Of a stretch of 64,000 bases of DNA, positions 46,271 to 60,527 are shown piece after piece. The notes under the pieces were generated by a model that searched no databases, had not been told where the DNA came from, and was given only the letters and a program-made list of their open reading frames with translations. Within the stretch, counting starts at the first letter, position 1; each line of letters starts with the position of its first letter. The stretch spans positions 1,601,496 through 1,665,495 of the forward strand of contig WMCF01000089.1 in assembly GCA_009792885.1 (NCBI GenBank), read 5' to 3'. Both the position numbers and the translations under genes were made by a program. The DNA is from Eremophila alpestris peregrina (lineage: Eukaryota > Chordata > Aves > Passeriformes > Alaudidae).

Positions 46271-49200
46271 TTTAAAAAATGGTAGAAAATTGGTGGTTGA
46301 AATTTTTAAAAATAGGGATATCATGGCAAGTTTTGTTATTTTTATATTGAAAAAATAATGTAGTATGCTTTTAGGAAGATGGCAGTATAATTTTTAGGGT
46401 TAATAGTGACTAGAATATCTAAAATGCTAAAACATCATACAGCAGGTAAGCAGTATTGTTCACCATGCAATACTTAGATTTTCAGAAAAAGAACAGAAAA
46501 TTAAGACAATGTTTCACAAATTGACAAAATGTTTCATTAATTTCCAAAAACTTAAAAGTTTTTTTAGAAGCTTTCATTTTGATTTGTGCCAGAACTGATG
46601 GAAGCTGCCACTGCACGGGAGAATGTCAGTGAAGGCAGATATACTGAATAGTTTACTGCCACCTTAGGCAGTGGGGAGCTCATCTCATTCTTGCTTGTTA
46701 AATAATGTAATGGGATCTTCTAGAAATCAACTGACTGCAAGTAGCATGGTCTTCCTTATTCTCCCCTTCCCTTTACATGGGTGTACTTATACCCACTCAA
46801 ACTTCCAAAATGATTAAATTTCTGTGCATCTCCAACCCAAATACATAACATTTATTATACAGACATTGATACTAAAGGTTCATAAGAAATAGCACCAAAA
46901 CACCCAAGAAAAACTCAAGTTCTTGTGCATTGAGACATGCTTTAGCTGCTTTCATTTATTTTAGTATATAGGAATGATCTACACTGAAATATTTAAGGAA
47001 TTTTTTCTTACTTAGAAGGAAAATTTTATAGCAGGTACAATTGTCATGCTGCTACACCTGGACAGTGTAATTGCTCTAAGTCAGAGAAAAGTATGAAAAT
47101 ATTGTTTCTTGTTTGATTTCATAAGGCTTTGAAAGCATGAGATTCTGTATTTTATCCTTGTGAACTAGTTCCAAATGTCTTCTTACAGTCTGGAGAATAT
47201 GGGTGCTGTGAGTCCACCTCCAAGTTATGCCACATGAGAAAAGAAGGCGTATTCACTTTTTTCCCAAGGTTTTTCTAGTTTGCCTTTTTTTTTTTTTTTT
47301 TCTTTTGGTCTTAGTTCCAGCCATGCAAAAACATAGATATATAGGCTGCATTGATACTCTCTTCATCTAATAAGGTCAAACTCATTCATCAGCCAAGGCT
47401 TAATATATGTAACTCTGACTCCAGCAATACCCTTTAATTTTATTTAATTGGAACCAGCTCATAAGAATCTATAAATTTGTCCTTATCAAGCAGGACTCTG
47501 TTGGAAAAGTTCCTAACAGAGCCAAGAAGACATGAAAAGTTATTACTGCATTCTGTTCCTCTGCCAGCACACAAAAAGTGTGAAAAAATTCTGTTCCTTT
47601 TTATGAAATTTCAATTGACGCAGTAGCTGTGGTTTTGAGGGCCAAGCTCAGTATGCCTCTCCACACGTTCTCAGTGAACACTCAGGATAGATATTAATAA
47701 ACAGTGGGCAAGGAGTGAAAAAATATGACCTTATAAATCCCAAAATTCCCAATCTTTAAATTAAAATAATTCAGGATACATTCTGCTATGCTTATGAGTG
47801 TTAAATAAGAGCTTGATTCTACAGGGATGTTTACTTTTATGACAATGATTAATTTCAATGGTTATCTTTTGTCTTCTTTGATGAATGTCATTGAGCCTTA
47901 TAAAGGAAAGGTAAGTGAAATTTTTGTGTCTAAAGATGTGGAACAAGTTTATCTTTTCAACAAAAAAAATTATTCATAAAAATAATCAGGCCCCCTGGTC
48001 CTTTGGGTTTAGTCAGAGCACGAGGAGATAAATACTCTCATCCTATACAGTTAGTAAAAGAGAAAGTCGGCAGAACCATATGCATAGTGCATAAATTAGT
48101 ATTTGTTAATCCATTTGTTTTATTTTTCTACTCTATCCAGAGATTAAGGCATATACAGCTCCTCCATTAAGTATCCTAAAGGAGCAATTACAAGTAGCTA
48201 TCTTTTTTTAAGCATTGTGGATTTCTTTTTCTAATTACTTGAATAATTAAGAATTTGTGACAGTTATGTTCCAAATTAATGGCAAAGAAATGAGTTGTAA
48301 CACACAGAATGCTCTGTTCCATTGCTTACAGCATGATTTGGGAGTATTATTTGTATTATGCTTATGCTCATTTCCTCAAACAGTACGAGTCTGACAGTGA
48401 AATGATAATTAAAAAAGCAAACAAGTTTAGCTATTTGGTTCATCTGAGAAGCAAAGGGACTCTGAATTGCCCTGTTCAGAAGTGGGTATACTTCATTTCC
48501 TAGCACATGATGTTGGTGAGACACTGCATGCCCCTAGCAGGATTGATCTTAATGTAAACCACGTTTCTGGAAAAAGACTAAATATATTGTATAAGATAAG
48601 CAAGAGAGAAAGGAAACTGATAATTTTTTATGATTATTTGGGTTTAGAAATTTTTTTTAAAGACTTAGAAGATCAGTTGCTTAAAAGAAGTAGATGGCAC
48701 TTTATAGTCCCTACATACTTTGCCCTTTCTTTGGTGGAAAGAACATAGAATTAAACCAATTCCTGCAAAAGCACCTTTACCATTATCTGAATGAAGCATA
48801 CCTTCTTGCCAGATGTTAAAGATAGGTATCCACACTGGTTGTTTTGGGGATGATGGAACTAGAAGGGAAGCAGAGTCCTCTGTTGGAAGATACATTAATT
48901 ACTGTTGTCAGACCTCCTCAGTTGTCTAGGAATGTGTTCTTCCCCTTGCTGAAGTGAAAGAGGAAATTTATGAAGACAGCACCTATTTATCATTATAAAT
49001 ATTAGAACTGTCAAAAAGAAAGCTTATATAATGATTTTTTAAAAATTAGAAGTCCTAGACACTAATCACATGAGCATAAGTAAATACTTTCAAAATGAGG
49101 ATGAACTGTCAACTACTAAAAAGAAAATGATATATTAGTGGAGAAATGTTACGAACTAAGGCAGACATTTTTGCCGTTTGCTGCTATACAACTGGAAGGC

Positions 49201-50226
49201 AATTCATGAAGATTAATTCATAGCCTTTGAAGTCCAGGAATACTTCTGTTTTTTTCTGTCAGAATGAAAATTTAGGTTTCATTGGAGACATTAATGAGTT
49301 GTGATATCATAAGAAGCATCCTATCCACACAGAATGTAAATTTCTTTATACAGTTAAATACAGATTGCATGTAGAAGCACCAGTCTGGGAAATCACCTGC
49401 AACATGAAACACAAGAGGTGAGGAGCAGACAACTGGTATTATCAAGGATCAACAGCTCTTGAAAATATATTGTCCAAGTACTTACTTTCATAACAAAAAA
49501 TAACAACAGATTCATATCTCAAAAGGTCACACCTAGTTGGCAAAGTCAAATAATCTCAGAAAAGTTAAGGATCTTGGTGAAGAAAACATTTTGTTGTAGT
49601 ATAACTTGGTATACTGACCCTGGCTCTCATTTGCACTGAAGGCCCATTAAAATGCATTTATGCTTTTGTCTACATCATACTTTTAAGATAGTGAAGACAG
49701 AACTCATTCCAGGATGTTTACATCATTCCCAGGATTTTGGCAATGCAATTTTCTTTGTCTTTGACTGTTATACTTAATACTGATTCTAAATATAATCACA
49801 GGAATGTGTTTCTACTGTAATCTTTCTTCCATTGAGAAAAAAACCCAAAATGCACTTTAGACCTCAAGACAAAGGTTTGGGAAGAGCTAATTGCTTTAAT
49901 CCATCTCAATCCAAAAGATTACACATAAGGGTTAATATTGCTGTTGGAGCTCTCAGCAGTAGCTTCATCCACTCATTACACATATTAATCTTGGTGGAAG
50001 TATATTATCCTAGCTTTTCCTAGTATAAATACACTTTTCAGTTTCTAGTAAATTAAATTTTTTCACATTAAATCTGCCAACACTTTTATTCTCTTTAGGA
50101 GAAAAATGAAAGTTAAATGTATTCTATGTGGGGGTTTTGATGTGGAGACAAGGTGTTTTGAGTTTTGGGTATTTTATTTGATATCTATAATTTCATTAGA
50201 AGAACATTGTAATTTATAAATTCATC
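46271..50226. other. Unannotated AT-rich DNA
   Basis: A 17-T run lies at 47285-47301. Overlapping open frames of 60-93 codons near 48276-48895 occur on both strands and show no domain. No repeats recognised. Confidence 0.5.
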
Positions 50227-50271
50227 AAGCTTGACTTTCAGAAGCTTGACTTTCAGAAGCTTGACTTTCAG
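50227..50271. repeat. Three perfect copies of a 15-bp unit
   Basis: AAGCTTGACTTTCAG is repeated three times without mismatch or spacer. The lack of substitutions suggests a recent slippage expansion. Confidence 0.97.
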
Positions 50272-52460
50272 TATTAATGTGCAAACATAAATTCATCATT
50301 AAACAGGAAAAAACCCATACACTTATCCTTCTTCTTTCATACCCTTCAGAGGACAAATTTCACAAGGTAATCTTTAATAAAATATGGAAGAAATGCAAAA
50401 TTATGATCTACCTTCCAAGATGTCAACACCTGATTTACAGGAAGGCATCTTCTTGTCTACTCTGGTTTAGTAAAGCTCTTTCTGTTTTGTACTTCTGCAA
50501 GTGCTGTTGAGGATTAGCATAAGGAGGTGAAATAATAAAAAAAAAAATTATAATTAATAAATGGTCCTTCCATGAAAAAAATTGCAAAGTCAAAACAAAA
50601 GAGAACAAAACCAAAACTTCGTTGTTCCTGAAGGAAGTAGGAAGAGAAGATGGGGTCTCAACTCACTACTATCTGCTGAGGTTCAGAATGTGACTTCCTG
50701 TATCTCCAGTTAATCACCAGAGCCAAAACAACAGCACTCTGCAGTGACAACCATGTCACAGGTTTACTTGTAGAGAATTCAAATGTTGTGCTGAAAAATT
50801 TCAAGGCATCTTTTTTGTTTGGAACACAGAATTATCAATGCATAGAAGGGGTGGAGTACTGTAGAGCACAGTCTTTTGGAGAGGGCTGAATGCTGATGGC
50901 TATGTGGTGCTCATCCAGCAAGTACTTTGGTGCACAATTCTCAAGTGAAAATGGATTTATATTCTTTGACTAAGTATAAAGCTTGCATTGCAATTTCTAA
51001 GGTGTAACAAAATGCCCTCCCCACCTGCCAAACCTCCTCAAAACCCCAAGGAGACATACCAAAACCAGCAAAACCACCAAAAACAAAAGCTCTAAGCAGA
51101 ATGTGGCTTATGTTTTGTGACAGTAGTCAAATGTAGTAATTTAAATTTACTTCAAACCCTAGCCTTTGATTGATGGCTTCCAGTAGAAAAAATGTGATTG
51201 ACAGCAACCATCACTGGTAACAGAAGAATTTAAAAACAAACAAGGAAGAGTTAAGAAAGATGTCAAGAGCATAATCTCTAGGGTAACAGTTTGATCATTT
51301 ATGCTAGAGACAAAATAATGTCACAGATTCACCTTTTATTATAAGAGAGCAGTGCTGAGATAGGAGGATGAAAAAAACTAAAAGCAAACTGCATATTAAA
51401 GCCTTTCAACTGTGTTGGTAAAATCTTAGTTTTTTAGATGACTGCAAACTGCTACCATCCCTGTTTTAACTGCCACCACCACTTTTCCTTGGACTTTTTA
51501 CTAACATTTATGACAGCATTCCCAGATAATGGGAAATCTGTGTTTATTATTCCAACCTAAGAGTAATAAAATTTTTATCAGTAATATTTTTTATATATTT
51601 TCACATTTTGACTCTAGAATGCAACAATTAAGAAACTGGACTTAATCAGTAAATTAGTTGTTCAGAAGAGACAAAGCTGCAGTAACTATTCCATGTCTGT
51701 TTTAGGAGCATTACCACTTCAAGTTGAAATTAATTTGCATCTAAAAACACTGTTGAGATTTTGTTTAATGCCACTCACATTAAATATTAACTGGTTTCTG
51801 CAGCCGAACTAAATCTAGAGAAAAAAAATTACAAAAGCATTCTGTTAATTACTTATGTGTAACTTCATATATTACCCCATTCCCCAGATATATGAGAGGA
51901 TTTTTTTAAAAAAATATATTAGAATTTTAAAAGGAAGAGTTTTGACTTTATTGGGGGTTCTTTGTTTCCTAGTGTTTTGGGTTTTTTTAAGTTTTCTTTT
52001 TTTGGCAGCACCTCTTGAAAGAAAGATCTTTTGTACTTAATTTACTGGCTTGGTTATATTTTAAATTTTCTTTTCTTTTTCAAAAATTCACTAACTCATT
52101 TAACAAATTATCCAGTTGAAATGTGAAAATCCACCTCATTTAGACCTTTCATTTAAATCCTCTTGACAAATAACTGTTATTTAATATTTGCATCTTTCAC
52201 TTGTCTGTATTCATATTAATTTATCCCAGTCAATATTTCCTCCATTTAGTGTCCTCTAGTTCCTAAAAAGTCAGTGATCTTTATCAATAGGCTGGTATTA
52301 AGGATTTTAATGATAGCTAACATAACACCTAAAGCGTTATGGAAATGATAAAAAAAGCCTTAATTATCTACCTATATTACATTATCTTTACGCACTTAGA
52401 TATTTGAATGTTTTAAATATCTGAACCCTGCTTCAATTTTTCATTTTGTCCGTTCATATA
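50272..52460. other. Unannotated AT-rich DNA
   Basis: A/C-rich low-complexity words occur at about 51015-51090. No gene or dispersed repeat recognised. Confidence 0.5.
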
Positions 52461-52507
52461 TCCATCCATCCATCCATCCATCCACCCATCCCTCCCTCCC
52501 TCCATTC
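52461..52507. repeat. (CATC)n / (CCTC)n microsatellite
   Basis: Five to six CATC units pass into CACC and CCTC units. Confidence 0.9.
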
Positions 52508-53817
52508 CGCCATCTAAGTGACATAATTGTGTAGTGATTCTGAAATAATTTATACATGAAACCCAGAAAGTAAAAAAGTATACCTTTTCTGATTACTTTT
52601 CTCATGTTCTTTTTTGATAAAATTTTTAATGTTCTGTTTATTTGAGTCTGCACAGAACATACGTATCAGAAATAGCAACACAGAAGGAGTATAAAATGTG
52701 AGTAAAAGCTGCAGTGTTACAAAAGCAAATTATAGACACGTTGTTTACCACTAAGATTATGATGATATCTTCTGGAGGTGGTGTGTTGACAGAGTACAGC
52801 ACTGGCTTGTGGCAGGTAAAGATAATGAAACGGTTGAGTACAGGAGGGGATCTACTACCAAAATTTTCTCAGAAAAGAACATGAATTTTCATGTTTGATC
52901 TTGAGCATATTTTAATTCAAGAATTTTCTTGCAACTCTCCACAAACCAGTGGATACTATAAACAATCAATGAGTCACAAATATAAATATATTAACAGACA
53001 TAAATATTAGGCATAAATGGAATATTAGCAAGAAGGGATTTCCTTTAAAATGGCCTGAGAACAAAAGTCCAGCTTTTGTGCAGTCTGTTCTTGCCTGTAT
53101 CCAGTCAATTCTCCCCAACACTGCCAGAGAGTAGAACACTGGTTTTGTTTTGGAAAATGTGTGCTTGGCATTAAAATTTTCCAGGTCACCTTTTCAACTC
53201 AAGTGAGCAGTGTAATACTAACATTATATATTTTGCACATGACAGTAATAATTTTTCATGTTTCATCTTTGTTGTTTTTTTATTCTTGGTGCGCACATAT
53301 CTCAGTGAAGCCAACTTTAGAGAGGATGGCCTAATAAATCTGATTTTATAGCCTTAATTTGAAATTAAGAGTGTGCCAAAATGCACATAGACAATTAAGG
53401 TCTGAGAAAAGTTATAGGAGAACTTGCAACAGGTTTTTGGCTTTGCAAGATAAAGCACCTGACAAAGTCTTACAAAACACTGAAAATATTTTTAAGGATG
53501 TGTGGGGAAAATAACCTGAAATGTTAGTAGTTATTTGAAAAGAAAGAAATTATTTCAGGAAAATAAAAAAAAACAAAACCTTTTCTATATTAACTTAAGT
53601 GACTCATTCTCTTTAACAGACTGTGCTCTATATTGCATTAGAGCTTTTCAGAAGAAGCAGCAGTACCTCAGAGTACTTCTGCTAATGCCACAAAGAGGCA
53701 CTTTATTTCAACCAGACACATTTCAGTGCTCATCGTAAGCACTGAAACTTGGAAGAACTAAACTAGTATAACATGACAGAACAGTTTGAAATAGTGTTTG
53801 GAGGTTTAATGCTTTAG
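52508..53817. other. Unannotated AT-rich DNA
   Basis: Nothing recognised. Confidence 0.5.
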
Positions 53818-54175
53818 TGAGGAGACTTGAAGGGTGATGTCATTTTTGTCTACAGTTTCCTTATGAGGGCTCACAGAGAGAGATCTCTTCTCTCTGGTAT
53901 CTGGTGATTGGCTGCAAGCTAATGTCTTAAACCTGTGTCAGGGAAAGTTCAAATTGGATGTTAGGGAAAAGTTCTTCACTGAAAGGTTGGTCAGGCACTG
54001 GAAAGAGCTTCCCAAGAAGTGGTCATGGCCCCAAGCGTATTGCTGTTCAAAAGCCTTTCAACAATGCCCTTTATCTTTTAAAGTTTATCTTTCAGGTTGC
54101 CTGTGTGGAATCAGGAGTTGGACTCAATAATCCTTGCAAGTCCATTCCAAGTCAGGATATTCTAAGAATTTCTGA
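53818..54175 (+). mobile_element. CR1 LINE 3' fragment
   Basis: GAGGAGACTTGAAGGGTGAT, TGTCTACAGTTTCCTTATGA, GAGATCTCTTCTCTCTGGTA, AAAAGTTCTTCACTGAAAGG, GAGTTGGACTCAATAATCCT and CATTCCAAGTCAGGATATTC form a continuous CR1 ORF2 C-terminus and 3' UTR. A short T-rich insertion or divergence lies around 54068-54105. No frame is intact. Confidence 0.92.
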
Positions 54176-57100
54176 TCTAATTGTTTGTTAAGGAATAACA
54201 GTCCTGTGTAAAGTTGCTTTTCATGAATTAGGAATTAAAATTGTACTTATAGCAAATTTACATTTGATTTGTAATTTAGGTAAATTGACAAAAATATACT
54301 TAAGATGTAGGTTTTTCTTTCTTCTATAGGAAGAAAGACAATTCACCAAAGCCATAACAGACAGACTCAATTTCCAAAGAAAGTAATTACATTTCTTTGA
54401 AGTTTTCAAAGTTTCAGAGCTTTGGAACACTCTTGTTTTTGTTTAGGGAACCTGCTTTCTGACTCTTGCAGAATAAAAAGATTTTATCACATATACTTGC
54501 ATATTTGTTATGGTTGTGGAGGATGCTTAATTCTTTCCTCAATATGTCAGAAGTTGTAAAGGATAATTTCCCTATCTATGCTGCATAACTGCAGTATATA
54601 AATGGACAATATTTGGCAGAAAGTTGTTAAGCAGAACAATTTTTCTAAAGTTTTAACCCTTCTTATCTGCTAGAGAGTAACAGGTTGCAATCCTCAATTT
54701 ATTCTTTTTAAAAAGTATGTTTTTCTGGATCAGAAAATGAAACTCCCCATTGGTTTTAATGTTATTCAAAATAAGAACTCCTGCAATAATATATTGAGAA
54801 AACAAAATTCTAACACAAACAACTATTTTTAATAGCCCAAAATGTAAGCACTCTAGTTCATGATAAGCTCTTTATTCTCTCTTCATGAAACTGGAGAAAA
54901 ATGTTTTGTGAGTTTATATGATATTTAAGATTCTAAGTCAACTCCCAAGAGGACCACAGTGTGCCCTGGTGGTTGTTGTGCCATCACAGTGGTGTGGGCC
55001 CCTAAATCACCTTTCAAAAAGCAAGCTCAAAAGCACAAAAAAACCTTCAAATTTTGTACTATTACACTTCTTCATTACAAAGTCTGACATGGAGCTTGTT
55101 CCACTTTCAAGAGATAAAAAGATGACATTTTTGAAGGTTCTGCTAGATGTTTTTTAGTAAGATTTGCTTATCAGGTGAATTTTGAATAATATGACTGAAC
55201 CTGGTCGGTTGTGAGTAACAAGTTGCTTGCAGCTATATAAGAAATATACTAATTACCAAGCTGAACAAAATAAACACATTTAAATGCATAAGTCTTCTCT
55301 TTGGAAAGAGGATATTCTCAAACATAATAAGATGAAATAGACACACCAAAGGGTCTGAAACCTATGAAAACACACTCGTAAATAGCAAAAAGCTATTTTT
55401 TGGGAGGCATTTAGGTTATGACTAAAATTTTGGTGGTCCAGGGACCACCTAATAAAACACTAATTTTAGTATTCTGTTTTTTTCAGAAGAAATGCCCCAA
55501 TCCTGTATGACTACACAAGCTCCTGGTATTTGCATGTCTATGTTGAACACACACCCTCAAAATCCCCTACTTCATTCATACCTAGCTCTTAAAATAGGAC
55601 TGTCTATTTGCTTCATGGCATTTTCTTCAATACATTTAAACAGAGTAGCCTAGACAGCTATAGCTGCTGTCACAAGTATTTTTCATGAAATTGAGAGCTG
55701 CAGCTAAGTTTTGAAAACCAACTGTTTCTTGCAAAATATAGATATTGAGGGTTTTTTTTTTTTTTTGAAGCATAAATATCTGAACTAGACAGATTTTATG
55801 AGTAGTCTTCTTAGGACATAAATAAAAGCTAAGCTCAACTTCAATTTAAAGTTCAGCCACAACGTTTTCTGAAAATTTACAGCTTATTTATACTGCTGAT
55901 AGGTATTGCATAGTACCTCTTAATATGACTGAACTGATGACCAAAATGTTTCTGTCATATTTAAAATTTTATGCAATAATGCTATGCATCAGGTTTTCTC
56001 TTACCCCTGAAATATAGGACATACACTGACAATGAATGCACTGAGGATTTTTGGTTGAATTTTAACATAACTAAGATAATTACGATAGGCAAATACTTTT
56101 AGACTTAAAACCTTTTTTCATGCATATTTAAATTTGTTCAGGGTTACATGAGGCTGTTATTCTCATCATTATTCGTGAAGCTACAACAAAAACTACTGCA
56201 GAAGATAAACATGAGAACAGATAAAATGCTTCAAAGAAAAAAAAATCAATACCACAAAACCCACTGCCACCACCAGTATGTGGTTGTCTGTTTAAACATA
56301 AAAATTTTGTCCGACATAATTTTGCGTCTAAGTTTACTTTCTGTTCCTTCCTTTCTTCCTTCAGAATGTATTAGTGTGTATGAACATAGACATCTTAAAA
56401 AAAACAAGTAGGTATTCTTCAGAGATGCTGAATTTCGGTTAAGCTACTATTTATATTAATAAAGTACAAATATGTTTTTTATAGTCAGAATCCAGAATAA
56501 CCTAGTTTTCTATGACACAGATGAAATTTTGGCACTCAAATATTATTTGGGACTGCAGTTCCTGTCTTTTTTTCCCCATCTTCCTTAGCCCACCGCACCT
56601 CGTAGCTCCCATCCAAGAAAATGATTGAAGATCTTCCAGTGCTTCAATCTCAGAATTAAGATGTACTTTTGTGAATTGCCACTTAGAACAGATTGAAAAT
56701 CAGGATATTTTCATGCAACTGTTCTTCCTGTAACAGGTGATTTTTAGGGAAATAATAAATGGACTTTTTAGAGTCTTTTTCTCTATGATTGTAGAAGACT
56801 GAAGTGCCTTTACAAGACTTGTTATGACTGTACATTTGGAGAATGAACTGAACTCAGAAATTTAAAAAAAAAGGGCTTGAAGTGTTTTTTTTTTTTCTGA
56901 AGCATTGCATTAATTTAAGAAAAATAAAATTCCACCATATTCCTTTCTGAGGCAATCATGCTGGTTGCAGTTTTTTAACATAAACTTTGTCAAAAGGAAA
57001 TCAGACAAAATGAAAAATCCCTGAATGTAAGTTTGGATTTCACATGTTCGATACCACCACAATGCACACAATTGAATCCTATAGTCAGTAAAGATATTGC

Positions 57101-60100
57101 TCTATGTTAACAGCAGAGCTGAGCCTTTATTAGCATTTTGGCCTTTTAATAGAGTTGGGTTTTTATTGTTTTTTTTTTTTTTTTTTTAATCAATAATCAA
57201 AAGAAGTCTTTATTTCCAGTGCTAAAAATAAACCATTTTCTCTCTTTCCAAGTCATCTTTCAATTCTGACTTCTGGAATGACCAAACTAGGGCAGTTATT
57301 TCCAACATGAATAGAACATTAAACTATTTATAGTCTCAGTAAAAATAGGTTTTTGGGAAGAAAAAGAAACAAACCTTCCATGAACAGATGTAAAATAATG
57401 AGATGAATACTGATATGTATGAAAATAATTTGCAATTCCTTAAAGTAAAATAAAATGCTTTAGAATAGATTTTGGATGGAAAGGTTTCCATTATAGCAAT
57501 GGTGGGACTTCCAAAAATATACAGCACTATTATATAGTCAGATACTCATGAAAGTCATGAATCAAAATGGATGCTTTAATTTTATTTACATAGTCTGGTA
57601 TTCTAAGGCATTTTCTCAGTTGGTTACCCATATAGTCAGTGTATGGGTAAGTGCAATTAGCCAGAAAAAATAACCTACAGCTGCTTTGATTTCCCAGGGA
57701 CTAAAATTTGCCAGAAAATGCTTGATAATATAACCTTCAGTTTCTAAAATTGGAAGAGTATCACTTTCATTTTGAAAAGAAATATAGATTCATGTACATT
57801 GTGAATAGATATTCTGAAAGAAATGTCATATTCAAATGACTTGGACTAAAACATAAAGAAAAAATATGTAAGAACAGGACAAAGTAACATAAATACTTGT
57901 GAATTATTTATTTTCAAAGCCCAAAGTCCACCCATAAAATCAAAAAGGAAAGCTGAAGTGCCAGTGAGAATGAATTATTGAAATAAGCAGTAGATAGTCT
58001 GATTTTATGTTGCACAAAGATTAAACCAGTGGATACGCAGTGGAGAATCACATAAATTTTGGATGCAGATTATACAGAAAAATTTCTAGATGAAATAACA
58101 CATTTGGAATCCAAGTGTATCTTTTTAAATACAAAAAACAACAACAACAGAAGTAATGATGAAAACTACTCTTCTTCATATGGATGTTGGAATAATTAAG
58201 ATGCAGATCATAAAATATGTGAAATGCATCTGTTCATCTGGGGTTTTTGCATGTGAGTTTCAATGATTATTGTATGATTCAACAATTATTAGTGTTATAA
58301 TTAACTCCTTAAGAAATTTCTTGGATAGTAACTTTGAAAGAGTTATTTTCATCTACTATGATGAAAATAAAACCTTACTGTGTTATTTTCAGAGTCATTT
58401 TGTTAGTATTTTTCCCCATAACAATGGGAGAGACATATGTGTGTTTAAGCTAAAATTGAGAGTAATTGGATTTTCAAGAGTTTATGTAGACCAGACATCA
58501 TGTTGGAAGAACTGTTCAATGAATTTCAAATGAATTGTTTTTATCAGAATTCTTTAAGGAAGGATTTGCACCCTTAATGTAAAGGGGGGGTGCTATTGTT
58601 TCCATTTCAGTGAATAAAATGATAAATTTATAGAGCTTGGTTTTTCAGTTAAGAGGTAGTTTTGTTTTTTTTTTTTACTGTAAAATGCCCCCTATAGCTT
58701 CTCTGATATGTGGATTTAATTCATGCATAACACAGATTTAACCTGAAATCTTGGCAATGGAAATTGATCAGTTTAATTGGAAAATTCTATTCCTCATCAA
58801 TACATGAAACAAATAAAATTGTGCACATTGTTTTAAGTAGTGAATAATTTAATTTTTTATTTATTTTACTGTTCAAGATATATTTTTCTCCATGCAATTT
58901 CTATGATAGGAGGCAAAGTCTCAGATGACTTAATTATGATGGCCTAGTTGGAAAGGATAGAATGATCTCAAGCCTATTTCAGTTCATAAGGGAAGCAACA
59001 TTATTTATTTAAACTGTCACAGCCATTGTGATCATCAAGATACTTATACAATAGTTCCAGCGTAGTTTCAGTATGATTGCCCAATCAAATTTCAGTATGT
59101 TAAAATACTTTAGACACTCTCAAAAATAAAAAATTGGACGTTTAACGTACTGCTCATTTAAGCAATGATATTTCTTTTAAAAAAATGATAAAACCCAGCA
59201 AATTATGAATTTCTGGGTTTGGCTAACTACTGAGAAGTTGCTACTCATTTATCCCACCAGGAATCAAAATTGTAGGCAATTAAATGGGGATGCTGCTAGC
59301 AGATAACATGGATAAAGGTTAGGTTAGAAGGAACTGTTAGCTGTGAGGGTGTTAATTTTTTCCTTACATGAATCTCATGCTAAATGGGAGATTCAGACAA
59401 GGTTTGTTGGAGAAGCCATCCTGTCAAGTTGCAAAGTACAAAAAGGGCTTTTGCTTTCAGATTTCCTTAGAGAGGAGACTGTGTCTAGGTCCAATCTTAG
59501 ACCCAGTTTTAATAAATGGTTTTTCTTTAAAAGATTGTATGGCAGTAACTGAACCTTTATACAAGTTTGTCCTTCAGGATTAAGGATGGCAAATCAAATA
59601 AATTGATTATGATAATGAATAGACTAAAATACCTTAATTAGATTTTTTTGCTACACAGTGTAGGCAGCTCTAACTGTTTTTGAAGCAATATTGAAGCAAT
59701 CATATTAAAGACTGCAAAACTTTATTAAGTAGAGATTGTCATTGAGAGTCATCCATACCAATGACTGGGCAAATCTGTTTCTCTCAGCCTTGAGGAGTAA
59801 TGTTGAAGGGTTTCTCTACTGGAAGAAGGAAGGGAGGAATCTCCACACATGCTCCAAAAAGAGATGTATTAGAAGACTTTTCCTTATGAAGAGTAATATT
59901 GGGCTTCTGGAGATTGAAGTGTTTGACTATCCATCAGCAGTCTCTAGCTTGGAAGCTTTAGATCAGTCATTGGTACTATCACTTTTTGGTTCCTTTATCA
60001 GGTACTTTAATCAGGTACAAGTCTGGCTGTCTTCAACACCACCAGCAGCCATCCATTCACCAGTGACAGCTTTGCACTGATTGAGCTATTTTACCCTGAC

Positions 60101-60474
60101 TCTAGGCAGAATACATTGATATAATGTGCTTTAGGGTTTCCTTTTATTTGTTTAGTTTAATATTGTATTTATTTTATTTATCTTATGTGTTTAATTACTG
60201 AATATTTTTCCTCCTAGTTCAGTTGTTGATATCATATTAGACATGCAGGAATGGCTCTCTGCAAATAAGAAAATCAAACCTGATTTCTTTCAGCAAAACA
60301 AGCACAGTTTATCAAGGCTCTGTTAACCTCACTGAAAATGAGTCAAGTGTAGTAAGACTACTTAAAATTCGGTTTTCAAAGAAGTAATTTAGGGTTTTTC
60401 TTCAAACTCAGCTTTCATTAGTGAAAATATGCATCAATTCAAATATTATATCCTGAATAAGCTACCATTTTTAT
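54176..60474. other. Unannotated AT-rich DNA
   Basis: No dispersed repeat or gene recognised. Small structures: poly-T runs at about 55750-55766 and 57169-57187, a 9-bp inverted repeat at 57624-57650 (TTACCCATA and TATGGGTAA), and a G7 run at about 58584. The 114-codon plus-strand frame at 59736-60080 is the longest here. It has no domain I recognise, and its 5' flank has no visible promoter or splice context beyond chance. Confidence 0.45.
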
Positions 60475-60527
60475 GTACTTTCCAACTTCTACATTTCCTT
60501 TCAGTCTTCGAAGAAGTTGGAAAGTAC
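60475..60527. repeat. Perfect 16-bp inverted repeat, 21-nt loop
   Basis: GTACTTTCCAACTTCT (60475-60490) and its exact reverse complement AGAAGTTGGAAAGTAC (60512-60527) flank a pyrimidine-rich 21-nt loop. Transcribed from either strand it would form a stable hairpin. It is too short in the stem for a typical microRNA precursor and has no flanking target duplication typical of a MITE. Confidence 0.95.

Noticed and set aside
47950..48171. Open frame without a start codon, with a Pro-Pro-Gly-Pro-Leu-Gly segment, as a possible collagen-like or retroviral exon
   Set aside because: Only one short Gly/Pro segment, no Gly-X-Y periodicity, and no convincing splice sites. Its length is compatible with chance.
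57624..57650. Hairpin TTACCCATA/TATGGGTAA as a structured RNA or terminator
   Set aside because: A 9-bp stem in AT-rich DNA is common by chance, and no transcript context is visible.
59736..60080. 114-codon plus-strand open frame
   Set aside because: Mixed composition but no recognisable domain. In 64 kb read in six frames, an open stretch of this length is expected by chance.
60475..60527. Inverted repeat as a microRNA gene
   Set aside because: The 16-bp stem is shorter than needed for a normal precursor, and I recognise no known mature sequence. Kept as an unexplained hairpin.
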